64,000 bases of DNA from Virgibacillus sp. MSJ-26. Lineage in GTDB: Bacteria > Bacillota > Bacilli > Bacillales > Amphibacillaceae. Under the pieces are notes generated by a model, which was not told the origin of the DNA, ran no database searches, and worked only from the letters and a program-made list of their open reading frames with translations. The position numbers and the translations under genes are program-made. Shown here piece by piece: positions 35,391 through 44,191 of this stretch. How positions within the stretch are numbered: the first letter of the stretch is position 1; every line of letters starts with the position of its first letter. The stretch covers positions 1 through 64,000 of the forward strand of contig NZ_JAHLPW010000015.1 in the NCBI RefSeq assembly GCF_018918075.1, read 5' to 3'.

Positions 35391-36158
35391 ATGGTTAAAA
35401 TTTATTTAGATCCAGGTCATGGTGGAAACGATCCAGGAGCAGTAGGAAATGGTTTACAGGAGAAAAACGTCACATTAGCTATTGCAACGCGGGTTAGAGA
35501 TATCCTTGTTAATGAATATTCCAATGCAACAGTTAAAATGAGTCGCACAGGAGATCAAACTGTTGAGCTTATTGAACGAACAAATGATGCTAACGCGTGG
35601 GGAGCTGATTATTTCCTCTCGATTCATATTAATTCTGGTGGGGGAACGGGATATGAGGATTATATTCACAGTGGTCTTTCAGATAATTCCCATACAGCAA
35701 ATCTGCGCAGCACGATTCACGCAGAGGTTGTTAAGTTAATTAATATGAGAAATCGCGGGAAAAAGAAAGCTAACTTCCACGTGCTGCGAGAAAGCGTGAT
35801 GCCTGCTATGTTAACTGAAAATGGCTTTATCGACACAAAAGCAGATGCAGATAAAATGAAACAAAATTCATGGCTCGACAATGTCGCTCGTGGACATGTG
35901 AATGGACTTGCAAAAGCACTTGGTTTGAATAAAGACGGAGGCGGTGGAGGATCACAAAAATATGTTGAAGTTCTAGTTGACTCCCTCTGGACTTATAATT
36001 CAGCCGACTGGAATGATAGAGCAGTGACTGTAGGTAAAGGTGAAGTATTTACTGTTAAAAGAGATCGTTTTCCGGTAGATGGTGGTCATATGTATCAATT
36101 AAAAAGTGGTCTGTATATTACTGCTAGTCCCACCTATGTAAGAGCGTACACTAAGTAA
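35391..36158 (+). CDS. N-acetylmuramoyl-L-alanine amidase (Amidase_3), endolysin-like
   Basis: Zinc amidase of 255 residues that cuts the bond between muramic acid and the stem peptide. The catalytic domain (1-175) has DPGHGG (His10), EKN Glu (about 25), SIHINSG (His about 79) and TENGF (Glu about 143). A glycine-rich linker (GGGGGS, about 183) leads to an SH3-like cell-wall-binding domain (about 188-255, WTYNSADWNDRAVTVGKGEVFTV). No signal peptide, as expected for a holin-dependent endolysin. ATG directly follows the holin stop. Confidence 0.92.
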   Translation: MVKIYLDPGHGGNDPGAVGNGLQEKNVTLAIATRVRDILVNEYSNATVKMSRTGDQTVELIERTNDANAWGADYFLSIHINSGGGTGYEDYIHSGLSDNSHTANLRSTIHAEVVKLINMRNRGKKKANFHVLRESVMPAMLTENGFIDTKADADKMKQNSWLDNVARGHVNGLAKALGLNKDGGGGGSQKYVEVLVDSLWTYNSADWNDRAVTVGKGEVFTVKRDRFPVDGGHMYQLKSGLYITASPTYVRAYTK

Positions 36159-36169
36159 AAAATAAACAG

Positions 36170-36206
36170 CCTCGTGGATCAGCTCAGATCCACGAGGTTT
36201 TTTAAA
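36170..36206 (+). terminator. Terminator of lysis cassette
   Basis: CCTCGTGGATC pairs perfectly with GATCCACGAGG, followed by TTTTTT. Confidence 0.95.
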
Positions 36207-36213
36207 TGAACAT

Positions 36214-36290
36214 AAAAAAAGAGGCTGTGGAAAGCAGCCTCTATGTAGGTCTGGGAGTTGGAGAACAAGACCTAATAGTAGTTTAACCAT
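36214..36290 (-). ncRNA. Candidate minus-strand small RNA
   Basis: On the minus strand AGAGGCTG-CTTTCCA-CAGCCTCT is followed by seven T (36223-36217), a strong terminator with no minus-strand gene upstream. An AT-rich promoter-like region (AATAAT near 36290) could start a short RNA of about 75 bases. Only the terminator is well supported. Confidence 0.3.
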
Positions 36291-36356
36291 TATTATTAAA
36301 ACTTATACATTTTATTTTAAAAAATTATCTGCTAATGCATTGCAAATAATTACCAC

Positions 36357-36385
36357 TTGTATTTAGAACACCAGTTCTGTATACT
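36357..36385 (+). promoter_or_regulatory. LexA-controlled promoter of WYL-like/YolD pair
   Basis: TTGTAT (36357-36362) - 17 bases - TATACT (36380-36385), with the palindrome AGAACACCAGTTCT (core GAAC-N4-GTTC) inside the spacer. This is an exact SOS operator core in a blocking position. Confidence 0.82.
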
Positions 36386-36406
36386 AAGAACAAGGAGGGA
36401 ACAAAT

Positions 36407-36628
36407 GTGCGTATGATATTAGAGAAAGCCATTAAATATAATCAATTAATCAATATGGTTTATATGTCTAAGGAAGGCCAAATTACGAAAAGGAAAATTA
36501 AGGTATTGAATCTTGAAAAAGATCAATTAAATGCTTTTTGTTTTTTGAGGCAGGCAAAACGGACATTTAACATAAATAATATTCTCGCACTCCAACCCAT
36601 CTACACGAAAAGGAATATGGTGATTTAG
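36407..36628 (+). CDS. Small WYL-like protein, 73 aa
   Basis: Protein with a beta-rich core (MVYMSKEGQITKRKIKVLNLEKDQLNAFCFLRQAKRTFNIN is the region, residues 18-58) resembling the WYL fold, which binds nucleic acid or ligands. Such short WYL-like proteins often sit before yolD-like genes in Bacillaceae. GTG 36407 is chosen because AAGGAGGGA lies seven bases upstream. The LexA box predicts induction by DNA damage. Precise function unknown. Confidence 0.7.
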   Translation: MRMILEKAIKYNQLINMVYMSKEGQITKRKIKVLNLEKDQLNAFCFLRQAKRTFNINNILALQPIYTKRNMVI

Positions 36629-36630
36629 TT

Positions 36631-36963
36631 ATGAGTGATGAAATCAGAGACAGAGGAACAAAAAAGTGGACGTCAATCATGCTACCAGAACATGTTGAAG
36701 CATTAAAACAAATGTTTGCAGAAGAAGAACGTAAAGACAAACCCATTTTAGATGATCAAAAGAAAATGGAAATTGATTTTTTATTAAAAGCAGCATTAAA
36801 TAATGATGCGACCGTGGAAATTCAGTATTATGTGAATTACGATTACTGTACAATAAAAGGAAAAGTGCTCATGATCGACGTTTTGAACGGATATTTAAAG
36901 ATTGAAAATGACGAATTAGAAGACATTTATTTACAAGATATTTTAGATGTATCTATTTTATAG
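36631..36963 (+). CDS. YolD-like family protein
   Basis: Protein of 110 residues matching the YolD-like family: N-terminal IRDRGTKKWTSIMLPEHVEAL, then a helical linker and a beta-rich end (GKVLMIDVLNGYLKIENDELEDIYLQDIL). It starts two bases after the WYL-like stop codon, so they are co-translated. In Bacillus, yolD-like genes are usually next to a Y-family DNA polymerase (UvrX/YqjW) and are SOS-controlled; here the LexA box is present but no polymerase gene follows. Confidence 0.82.
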   Translation: MSDEIRDRGTKKWTSIMLPEHVEALKQMFAEEERKDKPILDDQKKMEIDFLLKAALNNDATVEIQYYVNYDYCTIKGKVLMIDVLNGYLKIENDELEDIYLQDILDVSIL

Positions 36964-37050
36964 CTTGTTGGTACAATTTTAAAAGTTGACTCTGACGCTA
37001 AAATAAGGGAGCATCATAAGAAGCAGGAAATAATATTGGAGGGAAATATA

Positions 37051-37422
37051 ATGAGTCATGCAGATTTATTAATTACTTTGACAGCTCATGAAAATGATGA
37101 AGGTAACGTCACCATTGCTTTCACGATGGGAATGAAAGCAATCGAAAAAGGACATAAAGTAGAAATGATGCTTCTTTCTAACGGAATCCACATCGCAGAA
37201 AAAGGCTATGCAGACAAAATTGATATTGGAGCACCTTTCAAACCGATTAAGGACCTTTTAGCTTCATTTTTAGAACAAGGCGGAAAACTGAAAGTCTGCT
37301 CAGCATGCATGGAACATAATGGTGTCACTAAAGAAGACATTATTGAAGGCGCTGAAGTGATTACAGCCGACGACGTCATTGACGGCATTATGAATACTGA
37401 GAAGACGTTGCAGTTGAACTAA
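37051..37422 (+). CDS. DsrE/DsrF-family protein
   Basis: Small cytoplasmic protein of 123 residues with the DsrE-like fold: TLTAHENDEGNVTIAFTMGMKAIEKGHKVEMMLLSNGI is the typical first half, and VCSACMEHNGV (about 83-93) holds the conserved Cys that carries sulfur in related sulfurtransferases. ATG 37051 follows TTGGAGGGA. It stands alone with its own terminator. A role in sulfur relay is family-based; partners are not visible. Confidence 0.85.
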   Translation: MSHADLLITLTAHENDEGNVTIAFTMGMKAIEKGHKVEMMLLSNGIHIAEKGYADKIDIGAPFKPIKDLLASFLEQGGKLKVCSACMEHNGVTKEDIIEGAEVITADDVIDGIMNTEKTLQLN

Positions 37423-37445
37423 GAAACGTGAAATTGATTATAAGA

Positions 37446-37483
37446 GACTGAAAAACGCTCGGATTTTTATCTGAGCGTTTTTC
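37446..37483 (+). terminator. Terminator of DsrE-like gene
   Basis: GAAAAACGCTCGGAT pairs with ATCTGAGCGTTTTTC. Confidence 0.92.
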
Positions 37484-37544
37484 AATTTTTAAGCAACAGT
37501 AAAAAACTTCCCCATCGAATGGATAGAGAAGTTTTTGATATATC

Positions 37545-38009
37545 TTACTGCTTAACAGCAATCAATAAAGACTTAATCACACCTAAATGGATTCCTTCAT
37601 GCCAAGTGCAAAATTGAATTGCGGCATCCGGTGTATCCAAATTAATAGTACGGATGACATGATCTTCAGAAGCGGGTTCATGCATTTTATTTTTAAAATG
37701 AGTTTCAAATCTTGTTTCTTGTTCTTTTAGAGCGTCTAGGATTTCTTCCATTGAGGGCACTTCATCTTCAGGCCATTCAGACGGACGCGTACCATCGATA
37801 AAGTAGTCAAACCATTTCGGATGAGTAATTTCATAGCTGTGATCAGCTTTATTTAAGTATTCTTCAGCTGTTACATAAACATGTCCAGCATTCCAGCGAA
37901 TCGTATTCGGATACCCTTCAGGCTGGACATCCAAGTGTTCTTTATCCACCTTAGACAAGGCAATTAAAGAAGCCGTACGTGAATATTTAAATAAATCGAG
38001 TGAATCCAA
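37545..38009 (-). CDS. DinB-fold putative metal-dependent enzyme
   Basis: Four-helix-bundle protein of 154 residues in the DinB/YfiT-like clan. The three metal-binding His residues fit His in WNAGHVYV (about 43) and the pair in WHEGIHLG (about 137 and 141). Members are thiol-dependent S-transferases using bacillithiol or hydrolases; the name does not prove DNA-damage induction, and no LexA box is seen here. Isolated gene; substrate unknown. Confidence 0.85.
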   Translation of the reverse strand: MDSLDLFKYSRTASLIALSKVDKEHLDVQPEGYPNTIRWNAGHVYVTAEEYLNKADHSYEITHPKWFDYFIDGTRPSEWPEDEVPSMEEILDALKEQETRFETHFKNKMHEPASEDHVIRTINLDTPDAAIQFCTWHEGIHLGVIKSLLIAVKQ

Positions 38010-38112
38010 TCAAATCAACTCCCATTTCAATAGTTGTTTTCTATTATACTAGAGATAAAATGTTCATTCATTATATCTGATTGAACCCTCAATATTTGAA
38101 CCGGAAATTTTC

Positions 38113-38212
38113 ACGAAAGGCTATAGAATTTTTTAAAGGGCTATAGATCCGCCCGAAAGGCTATAGAATTTTTTAAAGGGCTATAGATTCGCTCGAAAGT
38201 CTATAGACCTTT
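38113..38212 (+). repeat. 20-bp GGCTATAGA tandem array, family F, second copy
   Basis: CTATAG at 38121, 38141, 38161, 38181 and 38201, exactly 20 bases apart. Two alternating spacers occur (AATTTTTTAAAGGG and a GC-richer one), so there is also a 40-base higher-order unit. It lies between the 3' end of the OppA-like gene and the start of the DinB-like gene. Confidence 0.9.
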
Positions 38213-38243
38213 TTATTGAAACATCAATCCAAACGATATGAAA

Positions 38244-40046
38244 TTAATTATCATCAACCCACCATAAATGCGATCCATGATACAACGTGTGTGGCAGTGG
38301 CTCCACGCCATGCAGTCGCTTGTTATACGTCCATAAACTATTTTCGGTAAATAGAATCAACCCTGGTAAATCTTCTGAAAAAAGCTCTTGCCAATCTGCA
38401 TAAATATCCGTCCGTTTTTCTTGATCAAGCGCTTCTGAATCCTCTAACGCCTTATATAAAAGTTCATCAGATTTAGGGTTATTCCAGCGTGAGAAATTAT
38501 ACATATTATCGATTCCCCATAATCCTAATGGATCTGGATCTTTCAAATCAAGGTTCCAACCAATCAAATATAAATCCCAGTCGGTATCGTCGTCTGCCAG
38601 TTCCGCTACATAAGTAGACATTTCTTTAGGCTCACGTAAATTAATTTTAATGCCAACATCTTCAAGAAATTCTTTTATAAGGGGAGCGGCTTGTTCACGT
38701 AATTTATTTCCAGCCGGATAATCCATATTAAGTGTCCATTCATCACCGTCTGGATCGGTGCGAAAACCATCTTCGCCAAGTTCATAACCAGCTTCATCAA
38801 GTATCTCAGCTGCTTTTTTAGGATCATACGGGTAATCGTCTGTTATCTTGTCATTATACGCCCAAGACTGAGGTGCAATCGGTGCATTAATCAGTTGGCC
38901 TTTGCCATGTAAAAGTCCTTCGTCATGGTTTTCGCCGATGAGTTCTGCTCGATTAATAGCAAAACCAATCGCTTGCCGGACCTCTTTAGGAAGTTTTTCA
39001 TTTGGTTCCCAATTATCTGGATTAATGGTACCTTTTTCTACATCTTCAGTCGGCCGATGATTGTGTTTAAAGCCTAAAAGTTGATAGTTGAAATCTGCTT
39101 GTTCAATCATTTTAATATTGTCCAACTTACTTACTTGCTGATGTTTTTCTTTTGGAAGACCACTTGGGTTCTCTATAAAATCAATTTCTTCATCTTTTAG
39201 TACGTGTATGACATTAGGTTGTTCAATCATTTTCCAAGTGATTTCATCTAAATAAGGTTCACCTTGCCAGTAATCTTTATTTTTTTCAAGAACATATTGT
39301 TCCCGTTCGACTATATCGGCAAGCTGAAATGGCCCTGTTCCGACTACGGTCTCTATCTCCAGAGATTCTTTTGGCATATCAATAACGGGGATCTCTTTAA
39401 ATATGTGTTTCGGAATGATGCGAAGGCTTGCGATATATTCTGGAGTCACGGTTGGTTCGCTAAATTTGAAAATAACTGTATGGTCGTCCTCAGCGACAAC
39501 GCCTTCAAATTCGTCAGTTTCCCCTTCAGTGTATTCTCCATAACCTAGCAGAGGTGTAACATAATTCGAACGGATACCACCTGCTTTCATATAATCCGGA
39601 TCAGCTACCACCTGATAAGTAAAAACAACATCGTCTGCCGTAAAAGCTTCACCATCATGCCAAGTAACGTCTTCTTCCAGATGGATTGTCAATTCAGTGT
39701 GGTCATCATTAAGTTCCCAATTATCCATAGCGAGTAGGGCTTCATATTCTAAATTTTCATTTTGGGTGAATAGTGCTTCATGGGTAAACGCAAGAATAGT
39801 GTCATCGTAAATATCTTCGTAAAATAAAGGATTGAACATTCCGGAAGGAGCAGAGTACATAGCTCCAGTGACACGTCCGCCTTGCTGGGGACTTTGGTTT
39901 TCTTTTTCTGCTTCTACTTTAACATCATCCTCATTAGCGTCTTCTTTAGCAGATGTATCGTCACGGCATGCTGCCAAGACCATTAAAGAAAATAGCATAA
40001 GCACTAGCAACAGCATTTTTGATATAAATAAATGTTGAATTTTCAA
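38244..40046 (-). CDS. Oligopeptide-type ABC transporter binding lipoprotein (SBP_bac_5)
   Basis: Solute-binding lipoprotein of 600 residues. Signal peptide with lipobox LMVLAAC (Cys about 27), then an acidic linker and the SBP_bac_5 fold: DVTWHDGEAFTADDVVFTYQ is the characteristic block (about 128-147), with VGTGPF and a late WNLDLKDPDPLG. It resembles AppA/OppA peptide-binding proteins. No permease or ATPase genes lie next to it, so it is an orphan component. The acidic composition fits a salt-tolerant host. Confidence 0.88.
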   Translation of the reverse strand: MKIQHLFISKMLLLVLMLFSLMVLAACRDDTSAKEDANEDDVKVEAEKENQSPQQGGRVTGAMYSAPSGMFNPLFYEDIYDDTILAFTHEALFTQNENLEYEALLAMDNWELNDDHTELTIHLEEDVTWHDGEAFTADDVVFTYQVVADPDYMKAGGIRSNYVTPLLGYGEYTEGETDEFEGVVAEDDHTVIFKFSEPTVTPEYIASLRIIPKHIFKEIPVIDMPKESLEIETVVGTGPFQLADIVEREQYVLEKNKDYWQGEPYLDEITWKMIEQPNVIHVLKDEEIDFIENPSGLPKEKHQQVSKLDNIKMIEQADFNYQLLGFKHNHRPTEDVEKGTINPDNWEPNEKLPKEVRQAIGFAINRAELIGENHDEGLLHGKGQLINAPIAPQSWAYNDKITDDYPYDPKKAAEILDEAGYELGEDGFRTDPDGDEWTLNMDYPAGNKLREQAAPLIKEFLEDVGIKINLREPKEMSTYVAELADDDTDWDLYLIGWNLDLKDPDPLGLWGIDNMYNFSRWNNPKSDELLYKALEDSEALDQEKRTDIYADWQELFSEDLPGLILFTENSLWTYNKRLHGVEPLPHTLYHGSHLWWVDDN

Positions 40047-40204
40047 TTTGACATAACTCTCCCCTTTTAGTGTTAACGAGTGTACGAGTTGAAAAAGTTA
40101 CTGTCTTAATTTATATGACAAGCTGTTTAGAGATATGAGTGAATTATATGGATAGATTTTTATAAAAACAAACTGCCATAGTAACGGTACCGAGACTATC
40201 TTTG

Positions 40205-40370
40205 TCTGGTGGGGCTCACGCTGTATCTTGGTTGGATTACCTAATTTCGTATCGTGACAAGGGGGCTCACGCTGTATCTTGGTTGGATTACCTAATTTCG
40301 TACCGTGACAAGAGGTCTCACGTTGTATCTTGGTTGGATTACTTAATTTCGTATCGTGATAAACTACCAA
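40205..40370 (+). repeat. 51-bp tandem repeat, family C, three units
   Basis: CTCACG at 40215, 40266 and 40317, step 51. Units are near-identical (CTGTATCTTGGTTGGATTAC, TAATTTCGTATCGTGA). A stem CGTGA-CAAGGGGGC-TCACG joins adjacent units. Remarkably, it occupies the region between two divergent genes, where both promoters should be. Confidence 0.92.
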
Positions 40371-40441
40371 AAATTCTAAAAATTTGGGAGCCCCCCAATT
40401 TAATGATAGAATAAAAGCAAATAAGACTAGGGGTGGAAGAC

Positions 40442-41956
40442 ATGGATTTGAATACATATTTAACATTAGATGCGACAGACATGGCGCGCTTAATAAAAGA
40501 GAAAGAGGTTAGTCCAAGAGAATTAGTGAATTTAAGTTTTCAACAATTGGACAAGGTGAATCCTTCATTAAATGCCATTACGCATACGAGAAAAGAGAAA
40601 GCATTGGCAGAAGCGGATAAAATCGATATAGACTCTCATCCGTTTGCGGGGGTGCCGATTCTTCTAAAAGATATTTCTCAATCCCTAGAAGGGGAGCCAT
40701 TAACGTCAGGTTCTAAATTAATGAAAGATGTCATTTCTGACCATGATTCTAATTTAGTGAAAAAAATTCGTGGGGCTGGCTTTCTCGCCACTGGTCATAC
40801 GACGACACCAGAATTTGCTTTGAAAAATATTACCGAAGCGGAACTTCACGGACCAACTCGGAATCCTTGGAATCCAGACTATTCTCCAGGTGGATCAAGC
40901 GGAGGATCTGCAGCTGCGATTGCTTCAGGAATTGTTCCTATAGCAGGTGCAAGTGATGGTGGCGGTTCAATTCGTATCCCAGCATCTTTTTCAGGACTGT
41001 TTGGACTCAAGCCTACACGTGGTAAAACGCCAGTAGGTCCAGGAGTAGGAAGACAATGGCAAGGTGCTTCCATAGATTTTGTCCTCAGTCGAAGTGTCAG
41101 AGATAGTGCTGCAATGCTAGATTTACTACAAGTTGTTCAGCCAGCAGCCGCTTTCCAAACACCTTTATTTGATGGGAAATATACTGAAGAAATGAAGCGA
41201 GATTTTAACAAACCACTGCGTATCGCTTATACAACGACATCGCCAGTAGGAACACCAGTTTCTGAAGATGCAAAAGCAGCGGTTGAAAAAACGGTGAAGT
41301 GGCTTGAGGAACAAGGACATCATGTGGAAGAACAGGATAATGGTGTGGACGGCATTCAATTAATGAAAAATTACTTTCTAATGAACAGCGGGGAGGTATC
41401 CACGGTTGTTTCACAAATGGAACAAGCGATGGGAAGGGTCATTACTGCTGATGATTTGGAAATTGAAACATGGTTGTTGAATGTTGCGGGTAGGTCGGTT
41501 TCGGCAACTGAATTTTCTCAGAGTCTAGGATCATGGGATACCGCTGCAGAACAAATGGCAATTTTTCATGAAACTTATGACTTCTACATCACGCCCGCTT
41601 CAGCATTCACAGCTCCGAAAATTGGTGAGCTGACCCATACGACATCAGAGCAAGCAGCATTAAGAGAACAAATCCAGTCCATTGATAAGGCAAAACAACA
41701 GGAATTAATTTACGATATGTTCTTACCGAGCTTGACTTATACGCCGTTTACACAGTTAGCGAACTTAACAGGACAGCCTGGAGTTTCCTTACCAGTCCAT
41801 TTATCAAAAGAGGGATTGCCGCTTGGTGTACAAGTTATGGCGACAAAAGGATTAGAACATCAATTGTTAAAACTTGCTCACCAAATAGAGGAGTCCAAAT
41901 TATGGGTAAGCATGAGTGAAAATCCGTACTTTAAAAATACTAATCTCGTAAAATAA
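40442..41956 (+). CDS. Amidase signature (AS) family hydrolase
   Basis: Hydrolase of 504 residues with the Ser-cisSer-Lys triad: Lys in LLKDIS (about 81), the nucleophile region [14 protein letters not shown] and the [12 protein letters not shown] block. Members hydrolyse amides, including 6-aminohexanoate cyclic dimers and acyl amides; it is not GatA because no gatB/gatC is present and the C-terminal half differs. ATG 40442 follows AGGGGTGGA. Start and downstream regions give no hint of the substrate. Confidence 0.88.
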   Translation: MDLNTYLTLDATDMARLIKEKEVSPRELVNLSFQQLDKVNPSLNAITHTRKEKALAEADKIDIDSHPFAGVPILLKDISQSLEGEPLTSGSKLMKDVISDHDSNLVKKIRGAGFLATGHTTTPEFALKNITEAELHGPTRNPWNPDYSPGGSSGGSAAAIASGIVPIAGASDGGGSIRIPASFSGLFGLKPTRGKTPVGPGVGRQWQGASIDFVLSRSVRDSAAMLDLLQVVQPAAAFQTPLFDGKYTEEMKRDFNKPLRIAYTTTSPVGTPVSEDAKAAVEKTVKWLEEQGHHVEEQDNGVDGIQLMKNYFLMNSGEVSTVVSQMEQAMGRVITADDLEIETWLLNVAGRSVSATEFSQSLGSWDTAAEQMAIFHETYDFYITPASAFTAPKIGELTHTTSEQAALREQIQSIDKAKQQELIYDMFLPSLTYTPFTQLANLTGQPGVSLPVHLSKEGLPLGVQVMATKGLEHQLLKLAHQIEESKLWVSMSENPYFKNTNLVK

Positions 41957-42219
41957 CTATAAAGTGAAAGAAAATCTTCGAGAGCTTTTGGAGGTTTTCT
42001 TTTATTTTGATTAAAAACTCAAGTATTTAAAAGCGTAGAACTGTCTATTCGACAACTTTCACACTAAATAGACACTTTAATTCAGAATAATAATAGTATT
42101 TTTACTTAGTGGTTATCTATTTAATTTATCCGCTAACCCTTATATAATAGGAATCACGCATTAGTTTAATATATGTAATATTTCAGAATATTATTATCAA
42201 TGGAAGGGGATACATATTT

Positions 42220-43749
42220 ATGGAGAAAGAAAGGAAGGGTTTATTTCAGCGTTTTCTAGATATGATTGAAAACGTAGGGAATAAACTGCCACATCCTGTC
42301 ACATTGTTTGCTATTTTAGCATTACTTGTGGTTGTTATATCGGGTGTGATTTCACTCTTCGACTTAAGTGTCGAACATCCCGGTGAGCCGGGGGAAATGG
42401 TTGAAGTGAAAAGCCTGTTTAGTGGGGAAGGAATTAACTATATTCTAACCAACATGACCGATAACTTTATTGGATTTGCCCCACTAGGCGTGGTACTAGT
42501 TACCATGCTCGGAATAGGGTTGGCTGAACGATCAGGATTAATTAGTGCCGTTTTACGCGGATTTGTTTTATCTGTGCCAAAACGATTAATCACTCTTGGC
42601 CTTGTATTTGCAGGGGTTATGTCCAGTGTAGCTTCTGATGCTGGGTATGTTGTTTTGCCTCCGCTTGGAGCGGTCATTTTTGCCGCACTAGGACGCCACC
42701 CATTAGCTGGTTTGGCTGCAGCGTTTGCTGGGGTCTCTGCAGGATTTAGTGCGAACTTATTTCTATCAGGTACCGATGCATTACTCGGTGAATTAACAAT
42801 CGATGCAGCAGCGATTATTGATCCAGCCTATGCTGAAACTATGAATATTGCGATGAACTGGTGGTTTATTGCCGCTTCTGTATTCTTGTTAACTTTTGTC
42901 GGTGCATGGGTGACGGAAAAAATTGTTGAACCACGTCTAGGAGAGTATAAAGGAGATTACCGCGAAAGTTTAGAAGGTCTAAAGCCTGTTGAGAAAAAAG
43001 GAATGCTTTGGGCAGTGATTGCGATGGCTGTTACGGCTATCTTAGCAGTATTCTTAGTATTCCCTGAAGGCGCGCCAATGCGTGGAGACGAGATGGATCA
43101 ACCGATTATTAAATCACCATTTATGGATTCATTAGTGCCGATTATCACAATATTATTCTTAGTTCCTGGGTATGTTTACGGGAAAGTAACAAAATCTATT
43201 AAAAATGATAAAGATGTTGCTGGTCAAATGGGTGAGACGATGGCATCAATGGGGATGTTTATTGTGCTTGCGTTTACAGCTGGACAGTTTGTTGCCTTTT
43301 TCAACGAGTCGAATATGGGACTAGTCTTAGGTGTTTATGGTGCTAAATTCCTTGAAAGTATTAACGTAACAGGGATTCCATTAATTATCATCTTTATTAT
43401 AATTGCTGCATTCATTAACTTATTTATCGGAAGTGCGTCAGCCAAGTGGGCGATGATGGCTCCCGTCTTTGTTCCGATTATGATGCAGCTCGGTTACTCA
43501 CCAGAACTCACTCAAATGGCCTATCGTGTCGCTGACTCAGCAACGAATATTATCACGCCTTTGATGACTTATTTTGCGATTATTATTGCATTCGCCCAGA
43601 AATACGATAAGAAAATGGGAATTGGTACGATGATTTCGGTTATGTTGCCATACTCACTCATTTTCTTAGTGACATGGACGCTCATGTTGATTATTTGGAT
43701 GTTATTTGGTATTGAACTCGGCCCAGGCGGACCAATTCTATATCAATAA
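42220..43749 (+). CDS. AbgT-family transporter
   Basis: Membrane transporter of 509 residues matching the AbgT family (p-aminobenzoyl-glutamate uptake in E. coli; drug or sulfonamide efflux in some homologues). Typical blocks: NKLPHPVTLFAIL at the start, APLGVVLVTMLGIGLAERSGL, the re-entrant ASDAGYVVLPPLGA, and SASAKWAMMAPVFVPIMM near the end. It follows the amidase gene by 263 bases; peptidase/amidase and AbgT genes are linked in the classic abg system, so a functional link is possible. ATG behind GGAAGGGGA. Confidence 0.92.
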   Translation: MEKERKGLFQRFLDMIENVGNKLPHPVTLFAILALLVVVISGVISLFDLSVEHPGEPGEMVEVKSLFSGEGINYILTNMTDNFIGFAPLGVVLVTMLGIGLAERSGLISAVLRGFVLSVPKRLITLGLVFAGVMSSVASDAGYVVLPPLGAVIFAALGRHPLAGLAAAFAGVSAGFSANLFLSGTDALLGELTIDAAAIIDPAYAETMNIAMNWWFIAASVFLLTFVGAWVTEKIVEPRLGEYKGDYRESLEGLKPVEKKGMLWAVIAMAVTAILAVFLVFPEGAPMRGDEMDQPIIKSPFMDSLVPIITILFLVPGYVYGKVTKSIKNDKDVAGQMGETMASMGMFIVLAFTAGQFVAFFNESNMGLVLGVYGAKFLESINVTGIPLIIIFIIIAAFINLFIGSASAKWAMMAPVFVPIMMQLGYSPELTQMAYRVADSATNIITPLMTYFAIIIAFAQKYDKKMGIGTMISVMLPYSLIFLVTWTLMLIIWMLFGIELGPGGPILYQ

Positions 43750-43765
43750 AATTAATGATAGTTTG

Positions 43766-43800
43766 AGAGCATCATCTCTAGTGGGGTGGTGCTTTTTTAG
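43766..43800 (+). terminator. Terminator of abgT-like gene
   Basis: AGCATCATC pairs with GGTGGTGCT across a short loop, followed by six T. Confidence 0.75.
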
Positions 43801-43819
43801 TATAAGTTTGGGTGATTAT

Positions 43820-43995
43820 GGAGGATGAAGACCACAAATCCGTAGAAAAGCCTCAAAGTTGTCGTTCATCCGCGCTATGAAGACCGCAAATCCGAGGAAG
43901 CTCTTAAAAGTTGTCGTTCATCGCCGCTATGAAGACCGCAAATCCGAGGAAACTCTTAAAAGTTGTCGTTCATCCCAGCTATGAAAACCACCAAC
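43820..43995 (+). repeat. 52-bp tandem repeat, family E, second copy
   Basis: GTTGTCG landmarks at 43858, 43910 and 43962, step 52, with a partial leading unit. Each unit has TTCATC ... TATGAAGACCGCAAATCCGAGG, clearly related to the array at 20521-20730. The rest of the gap to 44191 is AT-rich promoter region for the MoxR operon. Confidence 0.9.
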
Positions 43996-44191
43996 CAACC
44001 GGCTTCACAAATTAGATTGCTCATTTCTACTACCTCCCACCAAAACCTACCAATCTAAAATCAGAAGTATAATAAACCACCTATATGAAAAGAATAGTTA
44101 AAGATTACCGTCATTATCCACTTTAACTCGCATAGCGTTTCTAGTATAGTTAAGATATAAATGATAGAAAATGAATAGGGGACGATGAGTC

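Noticed and set aside
37545..38009. DinB-like gene as part of the SOS regulon
   Set aside because: No GAAC-N4-GTTC motif in its upstream region; the family name alone is not evidence.
40202..40414. 70-codon and 122-codon repetitive frames over 40098-40466
   Set aside because: Produced by the three-unit family C array between divergent genes; no coding signals.
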